From contig CP060754.1 in the NCBI GenBank assembly GCA_023205875.1, forward strand, positions 186,001-250,000: 64,000 nucleotides of DNA, read 5' to 3'. Position numbers and translations under genes: made by a program. The notes under the pieces are model-generated. The model searched no databases and was not told the DNA's origin. It saw only the letters and a list, made by a program, of their open reading frames with translations. The DNA is from Chloropicon primus (taxonomy: Eukaryota; Chlorophyta; Chloropicophyceae; Chloropicales; Chloropicaceae). Below are positions 18,906 through 29,871 of this stretch, piece after piece (position 1 is the stretch's first letter; every line of letters begins with the position of its first letter).

Positions 18906-19748
18906 TCACCCGCTGTCATCGTCACTCGAGCCGTAGTCCATCAGGGCCGCCAACCCCGTGTTCTGCGCCTCTTCGGTCTCCGTCTTGGCCTTCTTGACGA
19001 ATTTGGGAGTGGTTTTCGTCTTCACGGCAAAGCTCACCCCGAGAGACCTCTTCTTGGTTCTCGGTTCTGCTGCCGGCGCTGCTGGGGTCGCTTCTTCTGC
19101 ACTGTCGTCAAGTCGCTTGACGTTTTTCGCCCTCAGCACTCGGAGCTGGCGAACCTCCTCGTCCTCGTCCTCCTGCTGCTGGGCAACCTCCCCCTCCTCC
19201 CCGGAGCTCCGCCGGAGCGCAGCGATGACCTGGTCCGTGCTGATATTCGAATACCTGTTGTTCGCAGACTTGATCTCGTCCAGGGCATTGAGCTCCTCCA
19301 TCTCCCTCTTGCTGTCCAGCGCCCTGTTCTCCAGTGCCTTCATGGCATCCCCTTCCTCCTCCTCCTCTCTCTTCTTCTTCACAGAGTTCTCCTGGCGCTC
19401 TTTCTCCAGGTGGGGATCAAAGTTCCTCGAGGCCCCTTGCTCGCAGATGTAGTTGCTGTTCTTCGGGTCCGTCTTCATGGTTATCTCCCCCCCACACCGC
19501 GTGCACCGAAAGTAGAACCGATAGATGCGAAGCCCCAAGTACGTTTCACCCTCCACGTCTTCCTTGCGACTGTTGAATTTGGTCCCCTTGTAGATGTAGT
19601 TCCCACACGTCCCGCACCGCAGGCTGAAGGGAAGCATCATCCTCACTTTGATCTGCCTCGAGTCATCCTTCTTCCTCTTTACACGCTGAATCTTCGACGG
19701 GTCGAAGTCCGGCGGGTAGTACTTGTTCAAGACCTTCCTCTCACCCAT
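18906..19748 (-). CDS. YJU2: Splicing factor YJU2/CCDC94 (Cwc16 family)
   Basis: Intronless, 280 aa. The N-terminus MGERKVLNKYYPPDFDPSKI is the family signature. It is followed by a zinc-binding pair LRCGTCGNYI and FRCTRCGGEI, and by TDPKNSNYICEQGASRNFDP. The C-terminal half is charged and coiled-coil-like with a basic end. YJU2 joins the spliceosome with the Prp19 complex and supports the first step of splicing near the branch site. Its stop codon is 37 bp from that of the convergent acyltransferase, and its start is 259 bp from the divergent RsfS gene. Confidence 0.95.
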   Translation of the reverse strand: MGERKVLNKYYPPDFDPSKIQRVKRKKDDSRQIKVRMMLPFSLRCGTCGNYIYKGTKFNSRKEDVEGETYLGLRIYRFYFRCTRCGGEITMKTDPKNSNYICEQGASRNFDPHLEKERQENSVKKKREEEEEGDAMKALENRALDSKREMEELNALDEIKSANNRYSNISTDQVIAALRRSSGEEGEVAQQQEDEDEEVRQLRVLRAKNVKRLDDSAEEATPAAPAAEPRTKKRSLGVSFAVKTKTTPKFVKKAKTETEEAQNTGLAALMDYGSSDDDSG

Positions 19749-20007
19749 CTTCCTTTCCTATGAGCTTCTGTTCTGTTTTCCTTCCCTTCCCCCTCACCAA
19801 CCCTCTCCGCTTGTGCGTACACGCCCCAGACCGACCAACCCCTTCGCTCGCAAACCCAGTCTCCCCTCTCCTTCTCTCCTCCTGTCTCACCTGGGCTGGG
19901 CGAGCACTGGGCCTCGCCTCGGGCCAGTTGTGGATAAAGCAGTTCGGCTTTTCGAGGAGGAGAGAGGGAGAGGGAGAGAGAGAGAGAAGAGGGAGAGGGT
20001 TGCTGAG

Positions 20008-20739
20008 ATGGGAGGGGGAGTGAGACCGTCGAGGATGAGCCAGGTGTGCGGGTGCTCGAGCCAGGTGCGTGGTTGCGCCGCGAGGACGAGGAGAGGAGCG
20101 GAGAGGAGAGGGATTACGACAACGAGGGGGGGGCAGAGGTCAGGAGTGGTTTCGACAGCCAGCAGCTCGCCCGCGGAGTACGAGGGAGACCTCTCGACGT
20201 CTCTTCTTCTCGGACTGACCGATGAGGAGCTGGAGAACCTCGCCTCGGAGTACGAGTACGACATGGGCAACGGAAGTAGCGCGCGAGGGGTGAGTTTCGA
20301 GGAGGAGGAAGAGGTGGAGGACGTGGACCTCTTCTACGACGGGCTGTCGAACGAGGAGGCCGAGGCGGAGAGCAAGGAGTTCGCCCTCTCACTCGCGGAA
20401 GCTCTTGACGAGGTGAAGGTCCAGGACATCGTGCTGCTTCACGTGGGGCCCTGCGTCTCCTGGTGCACCTATTTCGTGGTCGCCTCTGTTTTCTCGAGAC
20501 CTCAACTCGAAGCGGCCTTGCACAGGCTCGTGAAAGCGGCCGAGGAGAAGCACGGGAGGAAGCTGGTGAACACCGAGCGCCCGGGCAAGACGGAGTGGGA
20601 GTGCATCGATTTTGGCGACGTCGTGATTCATGTCATGACACCAAGGCAGAGAGAGAAGTACGACTTGGAGGGGTACTACTCCAAGGCCGAGCTGACCGAG
20701 TACAAGGAGGGCAAGCTCGTCGCTCACGGAACGGCCTGA
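20008..20739 (+). CDS. RsfS/Iojap-family ribosomal silencing factor, probably organellar
   Basis: Intronless, 243 aa from the ATG at 20008 (MGGGVRPSRMSQVCGC). The first 55 residues are Arg/Ser/Thr-rich and poor in acidic residues, like a plastid or mitochondrial transit peptide. An acidic linker follows (FEEEEEVEDVDLFYDG). The C-terminal 110 residues are the RsfS fold: LAEALDEVKVQDIVLLHV, SWCTYFVVASVFSRPQLEAA, EWECIDFGDVVIHVMTP and REKYDLEGYYS. RsfS binds uL14 on the large subunit and blocks subunit joining. In plants the Iojap homologue is plastid-located, which fits the leader here. Confidence 0.9.
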   Translation: MGGGVRPSRMSQVCGCSSQVRGCAARTRRGAERRGITTTRGGQRSGVVSTASSSPAEYEGDLSTSLLLGLTDEELENLASEYEYDMGNGSSARGVSFEEEEEVEDVDLFYDGLSNEEAEAESKEFALSLAEALDEVKVQDIVLLHVGPCVSWCTYFVVASVFSRPQLEAALHRLVKAAEEKHGRKLVNTERPGKTEWECIDFGDVVIHVMTPRQREKYDLEGYYSKAELTEYKEGKLVAHGTA

Positions 20740-20830
20740 GGCCAAAGGGGCAACGTGTGCAGAACTGAACCCGTAATATGTAAACACCTTGTCGCTATTA
20801 CTCTTGTCCTTGGCGTGTTTAGAAAACACC

Positions 20831-21697
20831 TCATCTCTTTATTCGCTGCTGACGCTTGTGCATCTTCAGTTTTCGCCTCTCGACGTCTTCGGGCAGCCGG
20901 AACGAGGCGTGCAGAAGAACCACGAGACCGACTAGGAGCAAGGACCTCGAGATGGAGGCCATCGCTTTCGATAAAAATACAATGATCCAGACTGTGAGGG
21001 TCACCAGAACAGACAGAACTTGGTACCGCTTGCTCTGCTTGTCCAAGCGTGTCCGGTCGGAGAACTGGCTGAACCAGTCCAGAATGGCTAAGATGACGAT
21101 GATACCAATCAGAGAGTCCGGCCTCTCGCAGCTGCGCCAAGGAAGGGTGAACGAAGAAAAGTTTTGTGTGAGCAAGAGCAATTGACCCCGAGTCCAAAAC
21201 GGTGCTGAGGTGGGCAAGGGAGAGACTTACAGCAAGCAGGAGACAAGGACTAGAGTGGTCCTCATGTAGTTCACCTGGTGTAGCGAGACGGCAGAGTCGT
21301 TCGTCAGCATTGGAGGTGAATCTCGCAGCAACTCGCTGGAATTCTCTCGCACCCCCGCACCCAAAAGGATCAATCCGTTCGTACGACTTACTATGTAGCG
21401 AGAGGCGTTGTCATCTATCCTCTTCCTAATCTCAAGGGTGTCCCCCGTGAGCCCGTATGAATGCTGCAGGCCGGACTTAAACCCCAAGAAGTCCACCCAC
21501 TCCCTCCCCTGGCTCGTGAGATCATTTATGGTCAGAGCGTTTAGCTTGGGCCACTGAAAACCCCTTCTGGACGTTCCAGGCCCTTCCCCGCCCGGAGTGT
21601 TTCTGCTCCTCCTCGTCACCTCTTCATTCACCCACTTGTTGAAGGCACCTTCCGGCACCGCTATACTCAGCGGGCTCGCCTTGAACCCCGGCCCCAT
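20831..21697 (-). CDS. PRA1-family membrane protein (prenylated Rab acceptor)
   Basis: Three exons: complement of 20831-21131, 21231-21274 (44 nt) and 21392-21697, giving 216 aa. The spliced core RIDDNASRYIVNYMRTTLVL reproduces the PRA1 signature (R...N...Y..NY) only after the first intron is removed, which supports the model. Two hydrophobic pairs follow (DSLIGIIVILAILDWF; VLSVLVTLTVWIIVFLSKA and LLLVGLVVLLHASFRLPED). The end is basic (KLKMHKRQQRIKR). PRA1 proteins are four-pass ER/Golgi proteins acting in Rab-dependent vesicle traffic. The start ATG at 21697 lies 153 bp from the divergent TrpG start. Confidence 0.85.
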
Positions 21698-21850
21698 AAC
21701 CCCCCCCCCGCTACCACCACCACTGTTACACACACACGCGAGCAAGCGCGAACCCAACCAACCTCTTTCTCCAGGGCGGGCTTATCTCATCCACTCGCCA
21801 GTGTGGGTGTGGAGCGGGGGCTCGAGAGAAGGGAGGAACGAAGGAGCGGG

Positions 21851-23016
21851 ATGCAGGGCGCGAGGAGTGTTTGCGGGAGGAGGGAAGGCGTCTTCGGGAT
21901 GAGGGGTGTGTGTGGAGGGAGGAAGGCCCCGGCCCTGAGGACGAATGGGGCGAAAGGAAGAAGTGTGACGTGCAAGGCGAAGAACACGGGGGCCTTGGAA
22001 GCCAAGCTCGAGAGCGCGCGAGGGAAAGTCGTCGTGGTCGATAATTACGACAGCTTCACGTATAACCTCTGCCAGGTGAGTTCTCTCTCGCTCTCGCTCT
22101 GTCTGTCTCCCCTCCCTGTCTCCCTCCACCCTGCACCCCGCGAGTGAGCGCGGTCAAAGCCAGACTCAAATTGTTTCAGCAAAGCCTGTGGGTTCTATGT
22201 ACTGAGCAGACATCTATTCTAGTACTTGGGTTCTTTGAAAACGGAGTACGTCGTGTTCAAGAACGACGAGGTGACAGTCGACCAGATCGATGACGCAAAG
22301 CCTCGTGGGATTCTCGTTTCTCCTGGTCCCGGCACTCCCGAGGAGTCTGGGATATCGCTCGAGACGGTGGAGAAGTTGGGGCCCAAGTTTCCTCTGTTCG
22401 GTGTCTGCATGGGACACCAGTGCATTGGACAAATCTTCGGGGGTAAGGAATTGAACTCGACCCATTCAATTCTCTCGACGGACCTTCTCTTTCCCCCTCG
22501 CACGGCGCCCTGACTTGCCTTCTCGCTGTCCCTTCCCTCCAGGAAACGTTATTAGGGCGAAGTGCGGGGTTATGCATGGAAAGACCTCCCCAGTGTTTCA
22601 CAACGACACCGGGGTTCTCAAGGGACTCTCAAGGTGAGGATCGGAGCAGGGGGCAGCGGTAACTTATTCGTCTTACGATTGCTCGATCATGCTGACCTGA
22701 CTCGTTCTCCCGCCCTGAAGCCCTTTTGATGCTGCGAGATACCACAGTCTGGTGATCGAGGAGGAGACGTTCCCCGAGGACCAGCTCGAGGTTCTCGGTT
22801 GGTGCGAGGACGGGACCATCATGGCGGTCCAGCACAAGGATATGAAACACATCCAGGTATGATCTCGCAACATCTCGGAGCAGAGAACTCGGCCACCAAG
22901 TCCTAACGACGACGTTCCGCTTTCCGCTTCCTTTGCAGGGCGTCCAATTCCATCCGGAGAGCGTCATCTGTCCGGAGGGCATGAAAATCGTTCAGAACTT
23001 TGTGGACAGCTTGTAA
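21851..23016 (+). CDS. Anthranilate synthase glutamine amidotransferase subunit, plastid-targeted
   Basis: Five exons: 21851-22075, 22223-22442, 22543-22633, 22721-22856 and 22939-23016, giving 249 aa. The first 50 residues (MQGARSVCGRREGVFGMRGV onward) are basic and hydroxylated, as in a transit peptide. The class I glutamine amidotransferase domain begins VVVVDNYDSFTYNL. The oxyanion motif is LVSPGPGTPEESGIS, the nucleophile elbow FGVCMGHQCIG (Cys) and the His-Glu pair QFHPESV. It hydrolyses glutamine and passes ammonia to the TrpE-type subunit for anthranilate synthesis, the first step of tryptophan synthesis. In algae and plants this occurs in the plastid. An aminodeoxychorismate synthase role is an alternative, but no fused PabB domain is present. 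Confidence 0.93.
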
Positions 23017-23166
23017 AGCGCATTCCAACCGAGTTCTCATTTAACTAATATCAACATCTTATGAACCATACGCATTCTTTCCAACTTCAACTTCACCACC
23101 GTCTCCCCCTCCTTTCTCTTCTCTCTCGTCTCACTCCACGCTGGCTGGCTGAGCACAGGAAATCCA

Positions 23167-23616
23167 ATGGACTTGCGCCTGTTCATACTGCGAGGTCAGG
23201 TTCTCAGCCTGTACAGGACAGCCCTGAGGACGATCCGTGTGGCGCAGCCGCACATACGAGGTAAGTTCGCTGGCGCTAGCTCACTCGTGACGCGGCTCCA
23301 ACGGCATCGCGCGCTCGTTGCTCGAGTTGCGTCGAACTCAGTGCCAATGCCACAGGAGCCTCTGACTCTCTCTCTCTCTCTCTGTTGTGTGTGCGTGCGT
23401 GGTTGCGTTTGCTGTCGCCATGCGCGGCCCTCCCTTTGTCGAAACCGGTACGCGATCGCGTTAGACGAGCTTAAGCAGCAAGTGAGGCACGAGTTCGTGG
23501 CTCACAGGTCACAAGCGGACGTCATCCAGATCAAGTACTTGCTGAGCGAGGGAAGGAAGAAGGTGAAGGAGCTTGACGAGATGCTGTGCGGGGTGCAGAC
23601 AACTCTTCCGCGCTGA
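23167..23616 (+). CDS. LYR-motif protein, LYRM2-like (mitochondrial)
   Basis: Two exons: 23167-23260 and 23465-23616, giving 81 aa, close to the usual 85-90. The LYR motif is in ILRGQVLSLYRTALRTIR. After the splice the sequence DELKQQVRHEFVAHRSQADV and LLSEGRKKVKELDEML follow the LYRM2 pattern (WAREEF...I...L..G...L..L). LYR proteins bind mitochondrial acyl carrier protein and help assemble respiratory complexes; LYRM2 has been linked to complex I. The intron has a (TC)n tract before its acceptor. Confidence 0.85.
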   Translation: MDLRLFILRGQVLSLYRTALRTIRVAQPHIRGKFAGASSLVTRLQRHRALVARVASNSVPMPQEPLTLSLSLCCVCVRGCVCCRHARPSLCRNRYAIALDELKQQVRHEFVAHRSQADVIQIKYLLSEGRKKVKELDEMLCGVQTTLPR

Positions 23617-23645
23617 GACAACGAGTTAGAGTAAGAAATATGTAC

Positions 23646-23651
23646 AATAAA
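23646..23651 (+). terminator. AATAAA polyadenylation signal of the LYR-motif gene
   Basis: Canonical AATAAA 29 bp after the stop codon. It lies only 11 bp before the stop codon of the convergent gene, so the two transcripts probably overlap. Confidence 0.5.
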
Positions 23652-23661
23652 ACTTCGATAA

Positions 23662-25718
23662 TTAGGAGAAGCTGAAAATTCTCAGTGAGTAGAGAAGGTC
23701 CGCCAACGTATTGCAGAGGATTGGGGAAGTTGTTCTACAGTAGCTCAGCGTCTCGGCTTGGGCCATGATGTTGTAATTGTCGGCCGTGCCAGCAATGCCC
23801 TGCGTCTTGCTGCCTTCCAACAGTGTAAGCATGCTGTAGTGGATCTCACCAAATATGCTTGGGTTGTCTATCGGATCGAGGAGCCCGTTGTACTTCTCGT
23901 GGCTATTCAAGGCGTTCACGAAGGTGACACCCTTCTTGTTCTTGTAAGCCACCGAGACGCTTCTCGGCGGCTCGGTCTTCTCCTTGTCGAAGATCCTCGT
24001 CACGTCCTGGATCATGGTCCTGCCAAAATCGAGAATCTCCGAGATTCTCGCGAGGCAGACACCGCTGCCAGCTTCCTTGTTCCATTTTGAGGAAGATATG
24101 AGGAAACTCCTGCATATGCTGGCCATTTCTTCGCAGACCCCGTACTCGACCTCCTTGTCCTTTGGCGTGAGCTCCGTGAACTCACCGTCCTCGTCTACTG
24201 GCAGGAGGTTCAGGCCACACTCCTTCAAGGCGTTGAGAAGTTCCCTAGAGTTCATCTCTTTGTTCTCCAAGTGGCTCAGCCCTTTCAGTGGAGCCGAGGC
24301 GAGCTTCACGTAACCCTCTCCAACCTCGAACTCGAAGGAGATCCCCATGGACGTGCTCAGCGTCAGCATAACAGTGTTGCTTCCTCTCCCGCCCAAGGGC
24401 CGGATGAACCAGTCCGTGTAAGGGAAGCCAAGCGTCCTGCTCTGCAGAAGCGCAAGGCTGGTCAGGTGCGTCGTGAGGAAGGAGAGCTTATGCGTCCCGT
24501 CCTCTAGCTTGTCCAGCGTGACTTCTGAAATACCTTCCTGCTCCCAAGTCTGCCCGTCAGGATCCCACCAACCGACCAAGGGCTCGGGTTCCTTGTAAAT
24601 CAAGTTGCTCTCCAAGACGCAAGTCACTCGGATCGGAGGTATCGGCCCTGAATTCTGTCTCATCAAGCTTGGATCCGTTCCCGCTGGGGCGATAGGGTAG
24701 CTCAGGCAAGATATGTTCGTCGACAGGTGGTTCACTTGCCTGACCGTCCAAGTCTTTGTCTTCTTGATCGTCGGCGGCAAGCTCAGCAGGTCGAACGATA
24801 TCAGACCCCCTACGTTGATGTACTTGTTCTTGCTCAAGCGCTGAACGGAAATCGATGGTGGGACTTGCAATATCCTTACCGCGACGGTGGCAAGGGCAAC
24901 ACTCTTGGGAATCTCGGCCACGATGTCGAGATCTGGCATCTCTATCACCTTGACCCTTGGGTTTTTGTTGATGTTGATCCAGATCCCGCACTTGAGTCCC
25001 TTGCTCTTCTCGCACACCAGAAACTCGTTCTTCTCGTTTGGCGTCTTCGACGCGTACTGGAGGACGTAGGCATAAGCCTTGTCGATCAAGTCGGACGTCA
25101 GCTGCCTGAGAGAGTGGCTGTAGTCGCTCAGCCTGGCGACCTCCTCCTCGTCCTGCTTTTCCAGGGCTCGGTTGGCCTTGAAGGTGACCTCCTCCAATAT
25201 TTTCGAGTTCTTCTCGCACAGCTTGAACACGGACTCAAAGCTGTTGATCTTCTCGTCCCCGATGCTCCTGATGTAGTCCATCAGCTGACTGCTGTCGCTG
25301 GGGTCGGGCAGCTTGTTGCAGCTCGCGAAGCGGTTCCACGCGATGGAGTCATCTAGCTCCTTGTTGTACTTGCTCACGATGTTCAAATAGTTGTCGTGGT
25401 AGTCCTCGAAGGCAGCACTGTCGAAGGAAAGGAAAGGAAAGGAGAGGAAACGTCAGTGAGGCCCTCGTCTCCAAATTGCGCCCAATTCGCCCCACCCCGC
25501 ACTCACCTCTCTTCCTGGAGTCTGTCGCTCTCCTCCTGGAAGTAAGCCTCCTCCTTTGCTCTGCGCTCGGCTTCTTGCTGCTCTCGGAGGACACGCTCCT
25601 CCTCAAGTTTCTTGAGCCTCTCCTCCTCGGCAATGCGCGCGGCCTCCTCCGCAAGCCTTGCCTCCTCCTCTAACTGCGCCTTGGACTTCTTCTTCCCCTT
25701 CTTCCCCTTCTTCCCCAT
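23662..25718 (-). CDS. Axonemal dynein-associated protein DNAI7/CASC1 (IC97)
   Basis: Two exons: complement of 23662-25417 and 25507-25718, giving 655 aa. The N-terminus is a Lys-rich start (MGKKGKKGKKKSK) running into a Glu/Arg/Ala-rich coiled coil (EEEARLAEEAARIAEEERLK), the hallmark of CASC1/IC97. The body includes AFEDYHDNYLNIVSKYNKEL, GIWININKNPRVKVIEMP, PLVGWWDPDGQTWEQEGIS and LSFLTTHLTSLALLQSR, matching the CASC1 core and C-terminal domains. In Chlamydomonas IC97 is part of inner arm dynein I1/f, and human DNAI7 is an axonemal dynein assembly or preassembly factor. Its presence says the organism builds motile flagella. It shares a divergent promoter with a kinesin gene. Confidence 0.88.
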
Positions 25719-25723
25719 CCTTC

Positions 25724-25757
<34 letters not shown>

Positions 25758-26027
25758 ACCTCCCCAAACACCTTTGACCTGTACGACGACGTAATTTTGC
25801 TTTCACCAGCCTTCTTTGAGTGACGTTACCCCCACAACGGCTAGCTCTCGCTTGAATCCCGCAAACGACAGTTGCGCTGCAGGGCCTGGCTGCAGGGTTG
25901 TCGGAGTCAGAGGACGGGCGACACACACGCGCGCACACACACGAACAAGCACACACACACGGGTGGTCAACCTCTCTCGTTGACGAACGAGGAAGGACGA
26001 GGTGACTGACGCGACGAGTTGGCAGAA
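25719..26027. promoter_or_regulatory. Divergent promoter between DNAI7 and kinesin genes
   Basis: Contains (CT)n(CA)n repeats (25724-25758) and CA-rich runs near 25922-25960. No clear X-box (RFX site) was found, although both flanking genes could be flagellar. Confidence 0.4.
25724..25758. repeat. (TC)n(AC)n microsatellite
   Basis: Dinucleotide run immediately upstream of the DNAI7 start codon, probably in its 5' untranslated region. Confidence 0.9.
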
Positions 26028-28283
26028 ATGACGAGGAAGTCGCGAAACAGTATTCTCAAGCCGAGGAAACTCGAGGAGATGTTCGATAGCCTCAGTGAGG
26101 ACGAGGCCGAGACCGAGGTGGACGTGGAGGTGGACGTGGGCGGGAAGAGGAAGCGGGAGTCGACCGTTCCAGGGAAGATGGAAGTAAGTCTCGAAAGGTC
26201 TCGAGGCCAACGTCGCGCTCCGAGGAACGCACTCTGACAACTCTGAATTCACTGTTTTCGTTTATATTAGGTGTTGCTGAGGATCCGACCCACCCCCCAG
26301 GAGTCCTACCCCGAGTGCATTCACGCGACGGGGCCCAACAGCATAGCCATCTCGGCGCCAGAGAACCACATGGGGACGAAGAACGCGGAGAAGAGCCGAA
26401 TCTTTGCCTTCAGCAAAGTGCTCCAGGCCGAGACGACGAACAGGCAGCTCTTCACCAAGCAGTTCTCTCAGCGCGTGAACAACACTCTCTTGCCCACCAG
26501 CGAGTCGCTCGTGGTCTTTGCGTACGGAATCACCGCCACCGGCAAGACCCACAGCATGGAAGGGACCAGGGACGACCCCGGAATCATTCCTCAGACCATT
26601 CAGCTCCTGTTTCACAACAAGACGAACGAGGAGGAGGTTTCCATCTCCATGTACGAGATCTACAACGAGAACTTGTATGACATGCTCAACTACACCGCCG
26701 CGGGAAGCGCCAAGCCCCGGAGTCTCAAGTTGAAAGAGGACGGGTCGGGCCAGATTTGGATTCCTGGACTCAGCCAGAACCTGGTTGAGACGGCCGAAGA
26801 GGCTAGGCAGACTTTGATCAACGGGCTTGGGTATCGCAAGCACGCCGCAACGGGGATGAACAAGAAGTCCAGTCGCAGCCACGCCGTGGTGATGATCAAC
26901 ATTCGAAACTCCGTGACCAAGGAGTGGCAGTCGTCGATCTCCTTCATTGATCTGGCTGGAAGCGAAAGGCAGACGAGGACTGGGAACGACGGCATAAGGC
27001 TGAAGGAGAGCGTTGCGATCAACTCGTCTCTGATGACTCTGGGAAGGTGCTTGAAGGCCCTGAGGTGGAACCACGACAACAAGCAGAGGAGGAAGAAGCA
27101 CGTCCCTTTCAGGCAGGCGAAGATCACGCATGCTTTCAAGAACGCCTTCTTGGGCTCGGGGTCGACTGTGTTGATGGTCAACGTGAGCGCGAGCGCGAGG
27201 GACTACGACGAGACGGTGCATGTTCTGAAGTACGCCTCCCTTGCCACCGCCCTGCCCTGCTCCTCTCAGCCAAAGAATGCCTTGATGAACATTGAGCCTG
27301 CGGCCAAGAGGCAGAAGGAGACCGCCACCGCCAAAACGGAGAGCGACTCCAGGGCCGAGCCCGCGTACGTGTCCCCCCAGCAGGACGAATCCGAGCTGTT
27401 CGAGGAGAATGAGGAGCTGAACGATGAGATCGACCGCCTCAAGTCAGAGCTCTTCGAGTCAGAAAGGCGAGCCGCTGAAATGGAAGCCAGGATCAGGGAA
27501 GAGGTGGCCGAGGAGATGAGTGAGCTCCTCCGCGAAATGGAGAAGTCGTACCACACGCGCCTGGAAGCTGAAGTGACTGCTGCACGGAATGCGGCCTCAG
27601 CAGTTGGCAACACGAGCAAGGGCGCGATGGCAGAGATGAAGGAGCTCAAGGAAGAGTTGAAGCAGGCGGAACTGGAGCTCTCGAGCGCGAAGGGAGAGAT
27701 CGAGACAATCCAGCGGGCCAATGAGGAGAATGAGCACGCCCTCGTAGACAGTTTCAAGTCCCTGCTCGAGGAGGAGACAACGCAGCTCAAGGCAAACGCA
27801 GCGATGGAGAAGGAGACCTTGGAGCTTCAACTTGACAGGCAGAGGCAGGAGAACGAGGAGCTCAGGCTCAGGCTCAAGCGAATGAAGGAGGCAACCAGAG
27901 CAGCGCTACGAAGGTACAACGCGAACATGTCGCCGACCCCTCTCCTTGGCTCGCCCCTTGCGCTTTCCAACCTCTTGGTGGAGAGCGAGAAGGAGCACCC
28001 CAGCTCCGTGGGGGAGAAGGAGGCAAGCCAGCAGCAGGACGGGGAGTATGACGTGGACATGTCGGATTTTGTCATCAAGAACCCCTCCGCCTCGCTCTCG
28101 GAGAACGAGAATAATCCTGCTCAGAAGGAGAATTTGCCGGCCGCGGCCCAGGACGCGAAGAAGGGCAAGAAGAAGAAGAAGAAGCGCCCAGCGACGTCTC
28201 AGCTCGCTCACGGAACTCCGGTCGCCAGAAGGACGAGAGCTGGGAGGAGGGCGTGTGCTGCGATCGAGAATGTAAGAGTATAA
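26028..28283 (+). CDS. Kinesin with N-terminal motor, subfamily unresolved
   Basis: Two exons: 26028-26183 and 26271-28283, giving 722 aa. A short acidic and basic leader precedes the motor (about 53-380). The P-loop is AYGITATGKTHSMEG (residues 138-145 GITATGKT, where most kinesins have GQTGSGKT). Switch I is MNKKSSRSHAVV and switch II DLAGSER. Later comes NSSLMTLGRCLKAL and the TVLMVNVSASARDYDETVHV helix. A coiled coil of about 200 residues follows (EEMSELLREMEKSYHTRLEA and on), then a disordered tail with a Lys run (KKGKKKKKKRP). It moves on microtubules; a mitotic or flagellar role cannot be decided. The variant P-loop keeps the Gly-Lys-Thr needed for ATP. Confidence 0.9.
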
Positions 28284-28301
28284 AGGTTTTTAGTATAATA
28301 T

Positions 28302-29660
28302 TTATCCACCGCCGATTCCGTAGTACTCGCGGTACCAATCCACAAAGCGCCTCAAGCCGGTCTTCAGGTCTGTCTTCGGCTGGTAGCCGAATGCCTCATA
28401 GGCTGCGGAGACGTTCGCATGCGTGGCTAGCACGTCCCCTGTCGCCGGCATCGGGACCACCCTCTTTCTGCCCTCCTTGCCCAAAATTTCCTCGAGGTTT
28501 TCCACCAGGGTCGTGACCGTCTCTGGGTGTGTGTTCCCCAGGTTGAAGAGCCGGTACGTCGCCTGCCCCTTCACGCTCGGGGGCGCGGTCTCCAAAGACC
28601 CTATGACACCAGCGACGATGTCGTCCACGTAAGTGAAGTCCCTCTGGACCTCCTCCCCGTTGGGGCCCTGGAAGATTTGTATCTCGGTCCCGTCCAGGAT
28701 GTACTTGGTGAAGAAGAAGTAGGCCATGTCCGGGCGCCCGTACGGCCCGTACACCGTGAAGAACCGGAGCCCCGTGAGGCTCATCCCGTAGATGTTGTGG
28801 TAAGAGTGCGCGATCATCTCGTTGGACTTCTTCGTCGCGGCGTACAGGCTCGCCGGGTGGTCGACCCTGTCCTCCTCCGAGAACGGGACCTTGGTGTTCA
28901 GGCCGTACACGCTGCTCGAGGAGGCGTACACGACGGGGAGCATGACTTTCATCTTCTTCACCGCCTCCAGGAGCGTGACGAACCCCAGGAGGTTGCTGTG
29001 GACGTACGCCAAGGGGTTCTTGGCCGCGTACCTCACCCCGGCTTGGGCGGCGAGGTGCAGCACGTGGGTGAAGGGGCAGGCCTCCAGGAGCTGGGCCACG
29101 AACTCCCCGTCCGCGATGTCGCCCTCGACCGTGTAAATCCCCTTCTCCAGGAGGATGCCCTGCCTCGCCCTCTTGAGGGACGTCTCGTAGTAGTCGTTGA
29201 AGTTGTCCAAGCCAAGGACCCCGTGACCCTGCTTCTGGAGCTCCAGGGCGGTGTGGAAGCCCACGAACCCGCCCGTCCCGGTGAGGAAGACCACGTGCTT
29301 GCCCGGTCCCCCCGTCCTGCACGAGGCCCTCGCCCTCTCGGCATCGAACACGCGCTTGAACGCCCCGGTGTCCGCCCCGCGGGGACCTTCCTTTCGCGTC
29401 CCTCGACCGGCGCTTTCCGGGGCGCCGCTCTTGGCCACCGCCCCGTGCAGGAAGGCCACCAGGAACGTCACGCCGAGGGCCACCACGATCAAGTACTGCG
29501 AGGGCACCCATCGAGACGGGAAGTGGAGGAAGGGTCAGCAGGAGAAACGGATCAGCCTCTCTCAGGATTTCGAAAACGAAAGAAGAGATCTTGGTGATCT
29601 GCCAGACCATACCTTGAAGTTCGCCCTCCCCGCCTCGTTACCCCTCCCCCCCCCTCTCAT
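28302..29660 (-). CDS. UDP-glucuronate 4-epimerase (GAE-type), Golgi type II membrane protein
   Basis: Two exons: complement of 28302-29495 and 29613-29660, giving 413 aa. The second exon has no usable ATG of its own. The first exon supplies MRGGGRGNEAGRANFK, which joins in phase 0 to the anchor YLIVVALGVTFLVAFLHG. The short-chain dehydrogenase/epimerase domain has the NAD-binding GTGGFVGFHTALEL, HLAAQAGVRYA, SSSSVYG, the catalytic YAATKKSNE (Tyr-x3-Lys) and RFFTVYGPYGRPDMA. It converts UDP-glucuronate to UDP-galacturonate for acidic wall or scale polysaccharides. Length and single anchor match plant GAE. Its stop codon is only 18 bp from that of the convergent kinesin. Confidence 0.93.
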
Positions 29661-29871
29661 GGTTCGATTGTACTGCCGAACCCTCTGCCTCATCGGACGC
29701 CCTCAGTCGCTCCTCAACTCGCCCCCAGTACGCAGCCCCCGTACACACGCACCGCCCTCCCCCTTTGCGCGCCAAGGCGTCGTCTTGGGGGCTGTCTCCC
29801 ACCAACTCAAAAATACCCCCCCAAAAAGAAAAATTGAAATTTTCCTTTTCCTTTTCCCATAAAAAAAAGCG

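Noticed and set aside
29496-29511. GTG or out-of-frame ATG as start of the UDP-glucuronate epimerase
   Set aside because: The ATG at 29511 is out of frame. A spliced first exon at 29613-29660 gives a normal ATG, good splice sites and a type II anchor.
29640-29700. tRNA-like GGTTCGATT motif
   Set aside because: Resembles a B box, but no A box or cloverleaf could be fitted, and it overlaps the first exon of the GAE gene.
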